Source of the DNA: Massariosphaeria phaeospora
Lineage: Eukaryota > Ascomycota > Dothideomycetes > Pleosporales
Length of the DNA: 64,000 bases
Assembly (NCBI GenBank): GCA_011032825.1
Contig: JAADJZ010000020.1
Span: 124,001-188,000, forward strand
Direction: 5' to 3'
Made by a program: the position numbers and the translations under genes. The notes below the pieces were generated by a model. It had not been told where the DNA came from and made no database searches. It worked only from the letters and a program-made list of their open reading frames with translations. Shown here piece after piece: positions 31,968 to 43,453 of the stretch (the stretch's first letter is position 1; every line of letters begins with the position of its first letter).

Positions 31968-32560
31968 TTGCGGAGGAGCGTCGGGGGGTTGCACGCGTTT
32001 GCGGAGAGTGGCAATGGGCGTTGCGGCGGGAGGGCGACTGTTGCAGGAAATGCCAGACACTAGACAGGAGACGCCATACAGGAGCGCGCAGCGGGGTGTT
32101 GTCGGGTGTGGAGGTGGATCAGTTTCACGGGGAGCTTTGGCTGCAGGGATCCATGCCAAGACCTCTGTAACTAACTTTTTGGCGATTTCCAAACCGCCAG
32201 CGCCTGTGCGCCCGAGGCCTGTACCTCTGCACAGTTGTTTCTACTAGCAGGGGCCAGTGAATGAGCGACTGGAAGCTTGCTTGCTCGAGGGCAGACTCAA
32301 ACAAACAATAGCAACAGCTTGATTGGAGCTCAGGACGACCCCTCCTTGCCACCTTTCGCACAAGTTCACGCGATATATAAGCCCTACCTCCCACGCCCCA
32401 CGACACTCACTACACATCACCGCACCACAAACTTTTCCACCATCCGACATACAGCCATACGACCATACCAAATACCACCAAACCACTTACCGTTACACCT
32501 CCGTCGTCCGCAGTTTCTTGAGTCCTGACTTACTTTCTGCTGCTGCACTACACCGCCGTC
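31968..32560. promoter_or_regulatory. Divergent promoter, dynein chain / IST3, with TATA box
   Basis: 593 bp between divergent starts. A TATATAA box at 32374-32380 lies about 180 bp before the IST3 ATG and is followed by a C/A-rich leader (ACCAAATACCACCAAACC near 32468-32485) and a pyrimidine tract. An inverted CCAAT (ATTGG) occurs near 32321. These are plausible IST3 promoter elements; no clear counterpart for the dynein gene was found. Confidence 0.5.
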
Positions 32561-33187
32561 ATGAACGTGATACGCTCGATCCAGAGGCTCAACAAACGAG
32601 AGCTGGAAGAAGGCATATCCACCGAAGCATCATGGCATACCGACTACCGCGATACAGCCTTCATCTACATTGGCGGACTACCCTTCGAACTGTCTGAAGG
32701 CGACATTATCACCATGTTCTCCCAGTACGGAGAGCCTGTGTGGGTAAAACTGGCGCGAGACAAAGATACCGGCAAGTCACGTGGGTTCGCTTGGCTCAAA
32801 TATGAGGATCAGAGGAGCTGTGACTTGGCCGTGGACAATCTCGGCGGAGCTACTGTCATGGATCGCATGTTGAGAGTGGATCACACGCGCTACCAAGCGC
32901 GGGACGACGAGGACATGCGCGACAACACCATGGGAGATGTCGACGAAGAGGCGCCAGAGAAGCGTCGGGCAGAGAGTGAGAGTGATTCTGATGAGGATAG
33001 ACCGATGCTGCGGCAAGAGGTGGAGTTAGAGAAGCTGCTTCACGAGCTTGATGATGATGACCCAATGAAGGATGCAATGGTGAAGAAGAAGCAGGAGGAA
33101 GTCGATGTTGCCGTGGAGAAGCTGAAGAAGAGCAAGAGGAAGGAGAAGGAGACGGCGAAGAGACGTGCTGGGCGCCACCGGAGGTAA
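32561..33187 (+). CDS. ist3: U2 snRNP RNA-binding protein IST3/Cwf29 (RBMX2-like)
   Basis: Single-RRM splicing factor of the RES/SF3b-associated complex that helps pre-mRNA retention and splicing. One exon, 208 aa. The head MNVIRSIQRLNKRELEEGIS and the following WHTDYRDTAFIYIGGLP are diagnostic. RNP2 is FIYIGGL (34-40) and RNP1 is KSRGFAWLKYED (72-83). The family sequence VDHTRYQ ends the RRM. The C-terminus is acidic and then strongly basic (KKSKRKEKETAKRRAGRHRR), a likely nuclear localisation and interaction tail. It ends 114 bp from the end of the convergent secreted-protein gene. Confidence 0.95.
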   Translation: MNVIRSIQRLNKRELEEGISTEASWHTDYRDTAFIYIGGLPFELSEGDIITMFSQYGEPVWVKLARDKDTGKSRGFAWLKYEDQRSCDLAVDNLGGATVMDRMLRVDHTRYQARDDEDMRDNTMGDVDEEAPEKRRAESESDSDEDRPMLRQEVELEKLLHELDDDDPMKDAMVKKKQEEVDVAVEKLKKSKRKEKETAKRRAGRHRR

Positions 33188-33301
33188 ATCCTTCTGACAG
33201 TACACTGCTATCTGATAGTACATCAAAAGTTCTCCTACAACCTCACGAAGTCCCAACATATCCAACGTACTAGATGGGACGATACGCAACCCAGAACTAG
33301 T

Positions 33302-34018
33302 TTACTCTGCAACCTCGTTACTCTTATCGATCCTCCTTCCTATATAGCAGCGCATACTCTGGACCCTGTCGTTCCACCCTTTCCGAGTGTATCCTATATT
33401 GACAAGACTCGACGGAACGTACATGACTTCACCGCGGCAATAAGTGTTCCTTTTCACCGTTAGCCTCTGTCCTTAACTATACAGATTAGAAGAGCAGAAT
33501 GGGAAGGCTTACTTGAAGAGGTAACAGTAGAACGAAAAGTCTGGTTGGATGTTGAATAGAATGGACGAGATACCCTCACTACGCAAGCGCTGTCAGTCAA
33601 GACGAAGAGAAGGGGTAGTAAACGATGGGGTCATGTCGGTGACCGTGCGAGTTGAAAGGAGTGGTCACATACGCGACTTTGCCCACGCATAGACCCATGG
33701 CGTTACGGGGCGCGTAGCTGTGGCGATCACCGTTGAACCAGGTGTGGTCGTAGACGTGAACCTAGACAGTACACGTCAACATAGTGCTAGGTGGTAGTGA
33801 AAGGGGGTCGGGCAGCTTGCCAGGAAAGCCCCTGGATCGACAGCCGAATTAGTGGGCAGTTGGCTGGGATCTGGCTCCGGGAAGACGACGTCTGTGAGGT
33901 CGACCTCCATGGGGCGGTCACCGAGCTCGATGGTTGTACCGTTTGCCCGGTGGAGGGTGAGGCTTGTGGCGAGGCCGGAGAGCGCAAGAAGCGTTGAGAG
34001 TAGAGTGGGGAGACGCAT
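33302..34018 (-). CDS. Small secreted protein, candidate effector-like
   Basis: Unrecognised secreted protein of 166 aa. Exons 34018-33821, 33761-33673, 33578-33513 and 33449-33302 join in phase. A clean signal peptide, LPTLLSTLLALSGLATSLTL, starts the protein. The mature part has four cysteines (AMGLC, DFSFYC, NTYC, QSMRC), blocks VHVYDHTWFNGDRHSYAP and EGISSILFNIQPDFSFYC, and no membrane helix. The first intron (33820-33762) must use a GC donor (GCAAGC) with an AG acceptor; the other three splice pairs are GT-AG. Four Cys and an IQPDFSFYCYLF core suggest a compact disulphide-bonded fold, but the function is unknown. Size and secretion resemble fungal effectors; that is an inference only. 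Confidence 0.72.
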
Positions 34019-34536
34019 AGCTGTAGACTGAAGGTGTGTTTTGGAAGAGCTGTGTGGCAGAAGAATGAAGGAAGAAAGCGGACAGGCAGGAACTGCGGAG
34101 ACTTTATCATTGCGTGGGCTGGAGTGGAGTTAGGGGACAATAACGATGTCCCGGTACGCTAGACTGAGCATGCATGACAGAAGATAGCGCAAGTACAGAT
34201 ATCTCGTCAATTTTCACCGAAATAATCCATTGGTATTCTTGATTCGCGATTGTTGTTTGATAGTGCACGTAACAGGATGCTTTATCCAGATTTCTGGGAC
34301 ACATTATCGAGTTTGTGGAACTGCGCATAACACAAGACGATGCTTGTAGATTAGCATGGTTGCATGCTGAAACTCTGCAGAATAACTTTTGCTGTTCAAA
34401 TACCGTCTTGCTGTCCACACTAGTTAAGAAGCTAGTCTGTGGCCTGGGTATATACGTATCATCCGCGGATAAAGCAAACACTCCCGTGAACTCATATAAC
34501 GGCTGCACCCCATTGCTATATTCCACCATCATCCAT
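34019..34536. other. Intergenic region
   Basis: About 520 bp, AT-leaning. It holds the promoter of the secreted-protein gene and the 3' flank of the broken dehydrogenase. No gene is seen. Confidence 0.55.
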
Positions 34537-35521
34537 TCACTTGTAAGACTCCAGCTGTTCCTCAGTCCATTCCCACAACCGCTCAGCCAGCTCCTCATCA
34601 CTCGAAAACTTCGTGTCCCGCGTACGAATCCCCACCGGCTGGAACATACCCCCCGCAACCCTCTGGTCCTTCCCAATCCGCGCCGTAGCCGCCCAGCACG
34701 CATTGTAAACGCCCTCCTGCACCGGGATATTTTGCCCAAAAGTCGCCGTTTTCAACCAAAGCCTGTCGCCAAACAGCTGATCCTCGACCAGCCCCGTTAA
34801 GGCTATACCCGGATGTATCGCGATGCTCGCGAAGTTTGGATACCGCTTCGCGAGCAGCTTTGCGTACAGCATCATTGCCAGTTTGCTCTGCGCGTAGCGG
34901 AGCCACTTCGATCCCAAGTCGAGGTTCTCCTGTGGCGTTTTGAGGTCGCTGAACACGATGCCGTCGTTTGGGAGGAATTGCTATGCATTGGAGGACAGGA
35001 GAACGATGCGGGCATCTGCTTCCGTCGCAAACGTCTCCTCTAAAGCGGGAAGTAATATCCTGATGAGCAACGCGTGTGCGAGGAAATTGATCGCAAACTG
35101 GATCTCGTAGCCGTCTTTGGAGAGGCCGGTGGTCCGCCCATGGTGCCTGCGTTGCAGATTAGGACGTCGATGCGCTCGGTTTTGGAGAGTATCTCTTTCG
35201 CAGCGGCTTGAGTTGATATGAGGGAAGACTGGCCAGTGGTCACAGGGGATGAAGGAGAATATAGTGGATGGACTGAGTGCTTGGGCCTCGTCGATGACTT
35301 CGTTTGCGGCTTTCGTGTTTCTACCTGTGAAAAGGAGGTGGGACGGAGCATGCTTTGAGAGTGTCAAAATGGTCTGTTTGCCCGATCCTGCAGTTCCTGT
35401 TATAACGTTAACCATTGTATCAGCCGCAATGTGCAGCAGACTCACCGCCTGTGATGACAATCACCTTACTCGCTAGGTCAGGAATATCTTTAGCAGGGTC
35501 ATAGTCAGTTTTAAGTACCAT
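34537..35521 (-). pseudogene. Broken short-chain dehydrogenase/reductase (retinol dehydrogenase-like)
   Basis: The start at 35521 reads MVLKTDYDPAKDIPDLASKV, and a 49-nt intron (35445-35397) restores VIVITGGTAGSGKQTIL, a Rossmann TGxxxGxG-type loop. Further blocks are typical of fungal SDRs: LLFTGRN, ERIDVLICNAGTMGGPP (NAG motif), YEIQFAINFLAHALL, ARIVLLSSNA, and the catalytic RYAQSKLA (YxxxK). They fall in different frames. Frame changes are needed near 35225-35240 and again near 35125-35135, and an in-frame TAG stands at 34983-34981 between SSNA and QFLPND. No splice sites can bridge these points. The C-terminal part (34956-34537) is otherwise well preserved, so inactivation looks recent, or the assembly has base errors. 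Confidence 0.85.
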
Positions 35522-36090
35522 TGTGCTAGTTGTGATCGATGAACAATATTAATCAGTTCTACAGAGGTTAAAACTTATACGTTAGTGGTCTTCCATCGTG
35601 ACCAGCTGGCACGGCTTTATACGGCAGACACCGCTCGACCGCGCGTCTCGCTCGTATTTTGGATGCAGCTGAATACCAGTGGACGCGCTTCCTTCGAAAG
35701 GCGCATGAACGGATACGGACGCTATCTTTATAGCGTCCGACTGTATCTGCCTGCTGCTTGATTGAATGGAAAATCACCATGTCAGTTAAACAGCGTTCAG
35801 CGAGATCGCCCACTCACTATGGGACCGCAAGATGAAGGTATCCGACGGATTAAGCTGTACCATCGGTCTGCCATTGTCCTAATCGGAACATGGTTTCAGA
35901 GTGTTGTTCGACTACCTACCTACTAAACGCTCTCGTGAATCTGTGATGGTGATATAAATTTGGAGGGCTTCTGACTGAACCGATCATCTGTCCAAGAGAT
36001 GATGATTGCACGTAGCCATCTACCACCCCGCCGGCACTCGGCCTTGCAACTCCAGACTCGCCTCGATTCTCCGGGCCAACTTCATCTGTA
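35522..36090. other. Intergenic region
   Basis: About 570 bp between the short MYND gene and the broken dehydrogenase. Short frames occur, but I see no similarity to the missing C-terminal half of the MYND paralogue and no other gene. Confidence 0.5.
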
Positions 36091-36711
36091 TCAGCCATGA
36101 TAAGCCGGCTTAGAGTGGAACCAATCGATGATATGTCGGAGGTCGGAAGTGTTGAGATCTCTGCTAGGCACCCCAGGTGCGTAGTCGAACTCTTCGAGCG
36201 CAGTCGCGAGCACCGGCTCCCTCCATTCCTGGACCTTGTCCCTTAGCCCACTCGTGATAACCTTTCTGACTGCTTCATTTCGCTGCGATCCGTCGTTGTA
36301 GAAGCTGTCTCGGTACCGCATCAGGATGACATGAAGGAACTCTCGCTGCAGTCTCATATTTTGTTGGATGTATTTCAGACCGGACTTTTTGGTCTCAATA
36401 TCGAATGGCTCCAAGACAGGCAGTTCATAAAGCTCACCACTGACATCCTGCTTCTTGAACTCGACCCAGACGAAGCGGGGGGCTTCCTCATCCGGGGCAA
36501 ATAGTATTGATCGTCGAAACATGGAATTGGAACCATTGGGTGGTGGGCGGTGCTCATCGGAGAAGTTCTGGACATCTTTGCAAAGTATTTTGTGCTCTTT
36601 CCAGCTTTGCTTCTGGCATGTGGTGGAGCAGTAGTGCACCTGTTTGCATCCACCGCATCGTTGTGTCCCAGGCTGCTCACACATCTCACAGAGGTTCGTA
36701 CTTGTCGCCAT
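36091..36711 (-). CDS. MYND-type zinc-finger protein, short paralogue
   Basis: Single exon, 206 aa. The N-terminal MYND finger has Cys8, 11, 19, 22, 28 and 32, His40 and Cys44 (CEMCEQPGTQRCGGCKQVHYC). After it comes a region that follows the 407-aa protein at 15057-16280 block by block: RRSILFAPDEEAPRFVWVEF corresponds to KRAIYFPVAGPKPHFIWLRI, and SDLRHIIDWFHSKP to MDFRHAVDHFRALY. It then ends where the other continues for about 140 more residues. It is either a truncated paralogue or a gene whose last exon I could not find. The finger itself is intact. Confidence 0.7.
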   Translation of the reverse strand: MATSTNLCEMCEQPGTQRCGGCKQVHYCSTTCQKQSWKEHKILCKDVQNFSDEHRPPPNGSNSMFRRSILFAPDEEAPRFVWVEFKKQDVSGELYELPVLEPFDIETKKSGLKYIQQNMRLQREFLHVILMRYRDSFYNDGSQRNEAVRKVITSGLRDKVQEWREPVLATALEEFDYAPGVPSRDLNTSDLRHIIDWFHSKPAYHG

Positions 36712-37167
36712 AGCTGATAGTGATTGAGATTGTTGATACTTGAAGTATGTTGACCGGTTTCGAGGTGGGGTTGATGGTTGTTAGCTGAGCGGTACAAGTG
36801 GGGAAGAGCTCAAACGGCGACGGCGTTCCCATGAATAAGTGAGCTGAGCTGTGTGCGACTAGTATCTATGCACAGACCATTGTGACTATGACGTATGTTA
36901 TATTGTCCGAAGACAGGTACACATATACTACTCATGAATACAATTATCGATGCCGTGTCACAGCACCGACCAACATTGCTTTAGTCGGCATCCACATCCG
37001 TGGTCATGTTCTTGTCAGCTCTGTTCTTTCACTTCTTCTTTCCTCTCCGACTCAAAGCCTCACTATCTTTATCACCCCTGGTTCCCTCTTTCCTTTCCAA
37101 CCCGTCTACGATACCACTTACAGACTTCCTAGTTCCAAGAATGATAACTCCTGATCACTGAGTACGC
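36712..37167. other. Intergenic region
   Basis: About 460 bp holding the short MYND gene's promoter and the lipase 3' flank. Nothing else is recognised. Confidence 0.55.
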
Positions 37168-39135
37168 TTAGCTTTCCGCTTCTTCCACTTCTTTGAGAAT
37201 CGAGGCTTGGCTGTCGTCTGAGTTCTTTTCAGTATAGATAGAATCTGACGATTCGGTGTGGCCAGTACCTGCGACTTCATCTGAGGACCACCAGCCTTCA
37301 GGCCTACTAGTAGATGTCTGTGCTGTCGTATGTGATGCATCCACAGAGCCTGTTGGAGAGTCTGCCATTGTGCGAACCGGAACCTTCGCCGCGGGGGGAG
37401 GGAATTTGGTCGTAGGTTGAGTAGGGGAGGCCTGTCGCTCAACAGCGGCAGCATAGCTCGACGTAGGATATGGTAATCTGCTCAGTTGTGCAGACATAGA
37501 CTGCGGATTCGGTACATCCCCGGGATTTTCGGTGAACGACATTCTCCTCGTATTTTGGCTGAACTTCTTTGCCTTGAACAGCGTTGGGCTAGAAGAACTC
37601 TCATCTTCTGCGTCGTCGCCCTCGGGGCCGGGAAGGGCGCTGGACTCGAGAAGGAGACCTCTGGAGCGACCTGGCAAACGGAGCTGCCTCTCTTTTTGAG
37701 GCTCCACAACGCCGTTTAAGGTGCTTGTATATTCATCTAGTGCTTCGAAAACATGTGGAAAGACTAGCTGATCGACAGACTGCGCCCATAGGAAGTCAAG
37801 ATGCTCATAGTGCGGAATCTCCTTTGCGACGGTATGTCTTGGCAATTCTTTCAACATGACATTGATGTCAACCAGACTATCGGAGCCCCCATAGACGAGA
37901 ACAATGGGTGTCTTGATATTCCGGGTCGGGAACTTGGCAACCTTGTAGTACTTGCTTCTGTTGGAAACGATCGGATTTGGTGCCTCATCGTCGTACATTT
38001 GGAACACACCATTGCGAATAATCTGAAACCAATGGACCACACTCTTGGTGGAGGTGTAAGAGTACAGGTGTGGATACGAAGCAAGTTTTTGATGCGGAGT
38101 AATGTTGCTTGCAGTCCACCCGAAGAGGAATTTGAGAGCAGCGTCAATCAGGCGAATGAATATGGGAGGGTATAGTATTGACTGCCACATCGTTGCTGAC
38201 CCCAGAATAGCGCGGCGACCAAAGGCCAAGAAAAGGACATTTGGTGAAGCTTTCACGAATGAATCGACAATTCCAGACGTGAGTCCTTTCGGAGACATAG
38301 CTGGAGCCAGTGCGATGAACACATCAATCTTGTCGTTCAATGTCGGATGGATAGAGAGAGCGGCGAAGGCTTGCGCAGTACCCTGAGAAAAGCCTATATA
38401 GGATAACGACGGCTGGTACGTTGTGCTCAAGATATAGGCGATCGAATCCGGAATGTCATGGAACGCGAACTGGTCCATGCTAAAGTTCCAAAATTCAGGA
38501 GACGTCGGGGCAGTATGTATACACTTCTTCGAGTACTTGTTGCCGCGATTGTTACCAAGCTACCATTTGTTAGCCTAAGTAACGGCCGACAGGTCCATCA
38601 AGAAAGGCGAGTAACTCACCCACACATCATAACCCCGGTCCACCAACTCGAATGGGAGACATCTCTCCTTTTCCGTAAGACACACCCAGACTTCGCTGTT
38701 CATGAGCAGTCCGTGATGTAAATACACAACCTTCTTCTTGATACCGCCCTTGCCAGGCCCAGCATTGACTCGCACATGCTCTTCGCCTCTCCTCCAGCCA
38801 AGTCTGTGTAGGCCAAGCAAATAGCCGTCGCCCGTTTGTACAATGTGCTCCTCGGCGTAGTAGCCTTGGATCTCGCAGAGCTCGGTGAAATCAGAGGCGT
38901 TGGCAATCGACGACCATTCCCGCTTGGTCTTCTGCCGCGAGCGGCGCGAGGATGGGGACGAAAGGTTCTCGAACAGGCGTCGTGTGATGCGGTAGCAAAA
39001 GTGTATTATGGGCGTCGGAAGCGCAAGCGTAATGACGGCGATGGTTGACTCGAGGACAATGAGGCCGACGGAGAGGAGCAGCGCGAAGTACTCTCGCAGG
39101 TGGAGGCGTGACAGAAAGGGGATATGGAGCGCCAT
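37168..39135 (-). CDS. Acid lipase / steryl ester hydrolase (Tgl1/Yeh1-like)
   Basis: Alpha/beta-hydrolase of the fungal acid lipase family (triglyceride lipase-cholesterol esterase), usually on lipid droplets or the cell periphery. Exons 39135-38620 and 38559-37168 (60-nt intron) give 635 aa. An N-terminal hydrophobic anchor (YFALLLSVGLIVLESTIAVI) precedes the lipase domain. Key points are VYLHHGLLMNSEVW (oxyanion region), DVWLGNNRGNKYS, the nucleophile elbow GFSQG with Ser230, Asp399 in YGGSDSLVD and His425 in HYEHLDFLW. The C-terminal 190 residues are Ser/Pro-rich and probably regulatory. The ATG at 39135 is used because the frame upstream has only a TTG. Substrate class (steryl ester or triglyceride) is inferred. 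Confidence 0.92.
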
Positions 39136-39482
39136 TCTAGACAATGGACTGGCGCAGGAAAGGCTCAAGGAGGCCGTCGAGGATGCAGACAGGAGCAGTC
39201 AGCATGGAGCGGCGGCGGAGGCATGGTCGGGATGGGTTGACGTTATGGCGCATCCATCTAGTTCCCCCAGTGCGCATGTGATCACCGGTGGACATAGCTC
39301 GCCGGAGTATCCTCGGCCTTGGCATCGGTCCGCCGAGGGGAAGGGCAGGTTTGACAGTGACAGCTTCGGCGCCAGGACGCCCACCACGCCGGCTCCCCAT
39401 GCATCGGTGACCAGACGCTTTGTGCATTCTCCACGCACTGGAAGTCGGCCTATATTACGTCGTCTTCGAGAAGGTGGTCACC
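39136..39482. promoter_or_regulatory. Shared head-to-head promoter, lipase / PET191
   Basis: 347 bp between divergent start codons, GC-rich, without an obvious TATA or CCAAT box. It must carry the promoters of both genes. Confidence 0.45.
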
Positions 39483-40018
39483 ATGCCACAGTCGTGCAAG
39501 GACATACGTAGGTTCTTTCCCAGGACAGAATGCCGTCTCATCTTGCGCAATCTGTGGCTGTCATCGCCGGTAGCACTGACATTGACACTATCTAGGTGCC
39601 GCACTGGCCTTCTGTCTGCAGAACTCTGACTGCATTATGGTACGATGGCGCCTCGGCTATCCCATGACTTCCGCGGTCTCCTCTCACACGCCTCCAGGTC
39701 GACCGCAACTCTCCGGGAGACTGTCTACGACCGCCGTTGAAATACTCGTTACCGACCCAATGTCAAAAACTGCAGAAAGGGTACGCTGAGTGCAAGAAAG
39801 GCCAGATAGATATGCGAAAACGGTTCCGCGGCAATCGTCCGATTGCTGTTGCTGGACAACTTGAAACGGGCGCGTTCGGCAAGGGACGGGCGATGGAAGA
39901 TGAGAAACTGGGTACGATAGAAGAGAAGGGTTACATGCTTTACGCGGGGCGGTCGAGTACTGGTAGCAACGCTACAAAGGAAGAGGATGACCCGGAAGCT
40001 GGAAATGGCAACAAATAG
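39483..40018 (+). CDS. pet191: Cytochrome c oxidase assembly factor PET191 (COA5)
   Basis: Small twin-Cx9C-type protein of the mitochondrial intermembrane space needed for complex IV assembly. Exons 39483-39507, 39596-39639 and 39698-40018 give 129 aa. The cysteines are Cys5-x9-Cys15, Cys21-x10-Cys32 and Cys45-x9-Cys55, as expected. Hallmarks are MPQSCKDIR, LAFCLQNSDCIM and KLQKGYAECKKG followed by MRKRFRGNRPI, the family's most conserved stretch. The C-terminus is acidic and variable. The 25- and 44-nt exons are short but have good GT-AG junctions and correct phase. No cleavable presequence is present, consistent with Mia40-dependent import. Confidence 0.94.
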
Positions 40019-43000
40019 GCGCAGACATCAACGATTCCAAGCAGAATTGGGCGCACAAGGAGGATAGCATATGCCGCCGGCACACACCGGAAACCGCTTG
40101 AGAAACAGCAGTTGAACTACAAAAGCGGAATCCGCATGCCCAAAGCAGCGGAGTCGGTATGCGCCAAAGCAGCGGAACCGCGCGTCGTCCCAACCTGGGG
40201 AAGAGACTCTGAATGGCAACCCCTCTCGGATTTGTACGCTCGCTGTACACTACGACAGTCAGACGACATGTATTATACCAATGCCAGAACTTTTAAGAAG
40301 ACCGTTACTATGCTGCTATGATACTTGTGACAGAAGCTATGGGCCGGGGACAACACTCCGACCCATCTCTCGCACCATAGCATCGTCTAGAGCGTCCTCT
40401 TCATGTTCCATGATAATCCACCGAAGCACCATACATATGGCATAAGAGTAATACTAGCCACAGGACTACTAACATGCCCGAATCACTCTCACCGGTTCCG
40501 GTCTCGACCTCCAATTTTCCTTCGAGTCACAATCGCTATTGGACTTCCCTAACAAAATAAGCACCAGTCGCACTGGTGAACTTCATCGGAGTCATACACA
40601 AGGACTGATATCACACGACCCTAACGGCCATATGCAGGATAAATTCCACGTTACATCCCCACAGGCCTCAATAGAATGCACAGTTACTTATTACTCATTC
40701 GAGCGGCGATTATCACAAGATCCTTTCTGCAGACTACTCATTTGCCCTTCGCAACCCCGGCATATGCGGCGGTCCCGAGCCACCGTCACGGTTGCCTACA
40801 ACACACCCTATCTATAGCCCCTGTTCCTCTACCCTCCGTCGGCGACCCCCGAGAACCCGGACATGAGTTCACCCCTGCTTGTAGCACACGCATTGCATTA
40901 CAACGGGCGCGCCGATATCTACCTACTACGCACCCCATGCTATCGTCTATGCTTCACCAGAAAAAGTAATTTGTTGGGGCGCCAAGCATGAGGACTCGTT
41001 GTAGCGAGAACATGATGGTGTGCGCAAGGCACACTCTGTAATCAAACTAGGCGTGAAATCTACCCTGAGGATTACGCATTATTGCCATATGGAGGTCTGA
41101 GGCTGTCCCAGAGTTGCTCAAACGTCTGTACCGTGCCTGAATGACATTTGCCCTCCTAGTACCAACCCGATACGCCAGGCACACATGTAGCTTCCTGAAT
41201 CTCGAGTCTCTTAGGCCGATTTCCAGCTAGGAGAAAGGCCTGATGGACAGGACTGCCTATGTAGTCTGAATATAGGCAGGCAAGCTGCTATATGCCTGAC
41301 GAGGCGACCAGGAGGCAGCCGTATCTCGCGATCCTTACCCTCTTCTGGCTTGTAAGATTAGAAGACGTTTGTGGTACGCGAGTAGTTCCAAAGGACGCTA
41401 CCAGGGCGAGTCTCTAGCGAGGGGCACCGTAATCATACAGTGAAGCTGGCAGCAGGGCGAGTCAAAGGGCGTCAGCTAACGATGAGCCCCACCAACACTG
41501 CCTCTGCATCTCTTGTGGCCGGCCGTCAAAGAGTTCAAAACTCATAGCTGACTATCGATAGCAGTTAGGCGGCACACCACCAGAGTTTCGCTTACGGGAG
41601 AAAGGCCGTTGGAATTTGCGGCTGGGTTACCGCTGTCAGGCCAGGCTGTCAGGGCGGATATCAGGGCGGGGACGCGGGACCCAGCGCAGACAGACGCGGT
41701 GAAAATCATCCGCGTGGGAGATCGATGGGTTTCGTACCTGCCTGATTTGGGGGTTGATAGCGATTAGATAAGATATATCCGAAACATCACCGGACGGCAC
41801 CGCGAGCTTTAGCAGCTCTGTTGCTTCGTTGCACCGCCCACGCATTTCAGGCCGCGGTGAGGTTCCATGAGTGTAAATTTAACGAACTGAGCAGCTCACC
41901 ACATCGTCGGTGGCGATTGCGATCGTGGCTGTTCCAGTAAATCCGCAGTCGAGCGAACTGACAAGGCAATCTGTTCGTCCGCCTTCACCAGGTACGCGGT
42001 GCAAACGGAAGACCCAACGGAACACGCACACCTCGTGGGCACTGCAAGGGCGATGCATGCATAAGGCCCAGTTCACCGCAAGGCAGGCGGAGCCTAACTC
42101 GACGAGGGCGGCGTCACGCATCGCTGGATTCCGAATCCCCAAGTCCCGTTTTTGGACTTCGGAGATTTGGCGGGGCGCGGTAGCGGGAGGCAAAACCACC
42201 GATGCAGATAGATGTGGGGGAGTTCTAATTTGGAAATTCGTGGCTTTGAGCTGTTGTGTCTTGTCTTTTCTTGTCTTGTCTTGTGTTTGTCTTGTGTTTG
42301 TCTTGGATGGGGTGGGATGGAAAGGAAAGGACATGAGACGGGCAGTTGGCTAAAGCAGGCAACAGCAGCGCCGGTGAAGCTGCACGCTGATGAGCATGAA
42401 TGCAACATCACGCACCACGCATCAGGCACAGTGCGCGTCCCTTGGTCCTCCTCTCCCCTTATCCCCGCGCAGCGCAGCGCACTTTCCTTTCCCCTCATCT
42501 CACGGTCCGGCGCAAAAGCGTAGACGGCCGCCCGCGCGTGCGTGCGCACAGAAGTGCAAGTCCAGGCGCATTTCCATCGCCCGGCTGCACACGAGACGGC
42601 GCCATGACGCCACAAGCGATACGATACGATCCCGCCGACCGCCCAGTGGCGCGCTGACCGAGGGGGGAGAAGGCGGGAGACTAGGTGAGACAGGGCGGCC
42701 GGGTGAGCTTACTACATGCTGCTTTGCAAGGCGAGCGGCCGGCCGCGTGGTGAGCTTTGCGCCTTGCCATGTGCAGAATAAGAACTCCACGGTAGGCGCA
42801 GTAAGCGGGTGCAAGAGTGGTGTGGAGTGGGGGAGTCTTGTTGGGAACATGTCGCGCGCACTAGGATGTGAGGCTTGAGTTGGGCGTGCATCGAGGTTCG
42901 ACAAGAGGGCGCGCAGTGCATGTAAGCTTAAGTTTTACCTCGACTGTAGGGCGGGCGGGCGGTGCACTGATCGCGAGGTGGAGGCACAGTAGGATTCAGC

Positions 43001-43453
43001 ATGACAGGCGAAAGCTTGAACTCCACAGATATATTGTATATTGATGAGAAAAGAAAGAGGTGCAACTAAGGGTAAGGGATGGGTGCGCGATCACCGTGGG
43101 GTCCGGAGATGCGCTGGGTTATCTACATGCAGTGACACTTGAACGCTCGAGATGCGACGCTATGCTTGACAAGAGACTCCCCTGGCGTGCCGACCGCCAA
43201 TATAAGTGTTGGACGAAGAAGAGAAAAGAACGTCGAGTGAGAGAATGCAGTATGAAAGACAGGAAGCCAGCTCCCCTAAAGCACAACTCAAAGATAACTG
43301 ATAAAGGAAATGCGCACCATAGTCTGATATACGAACTCGATCCAACACCAGGCCTAGAGCGGTCAGCAAAGCTATCATGAGTTTAGCATCGAAGAAGTGA
43401 CGAACCTTCGCTGCCCACATCGTCGGGCTTCCTTGCATCTTCACTGCGCTGTG
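40019..43453. other. 3.4-kb intergenic region with a pentanucleotide tract
   Basis: No gene is recognised. A pyrimidine/TTGTC-type microsatellite lies at about 42256-42306 (repeats of TCTTG and TGTTTGTCT). The part at 42400-42970 is GC-rich, ending in a GGGC repeat (about 42949-42964). Frames up to 170 codons occur in the GC-rich part on both strands but overlap each other and show no domains. Confidence 0.5.

Noticed and set aside
31615..32247. 210-codon plus-strand frame
   Set aside because: Antisense shadow of the dynein light intermediate chain exons.
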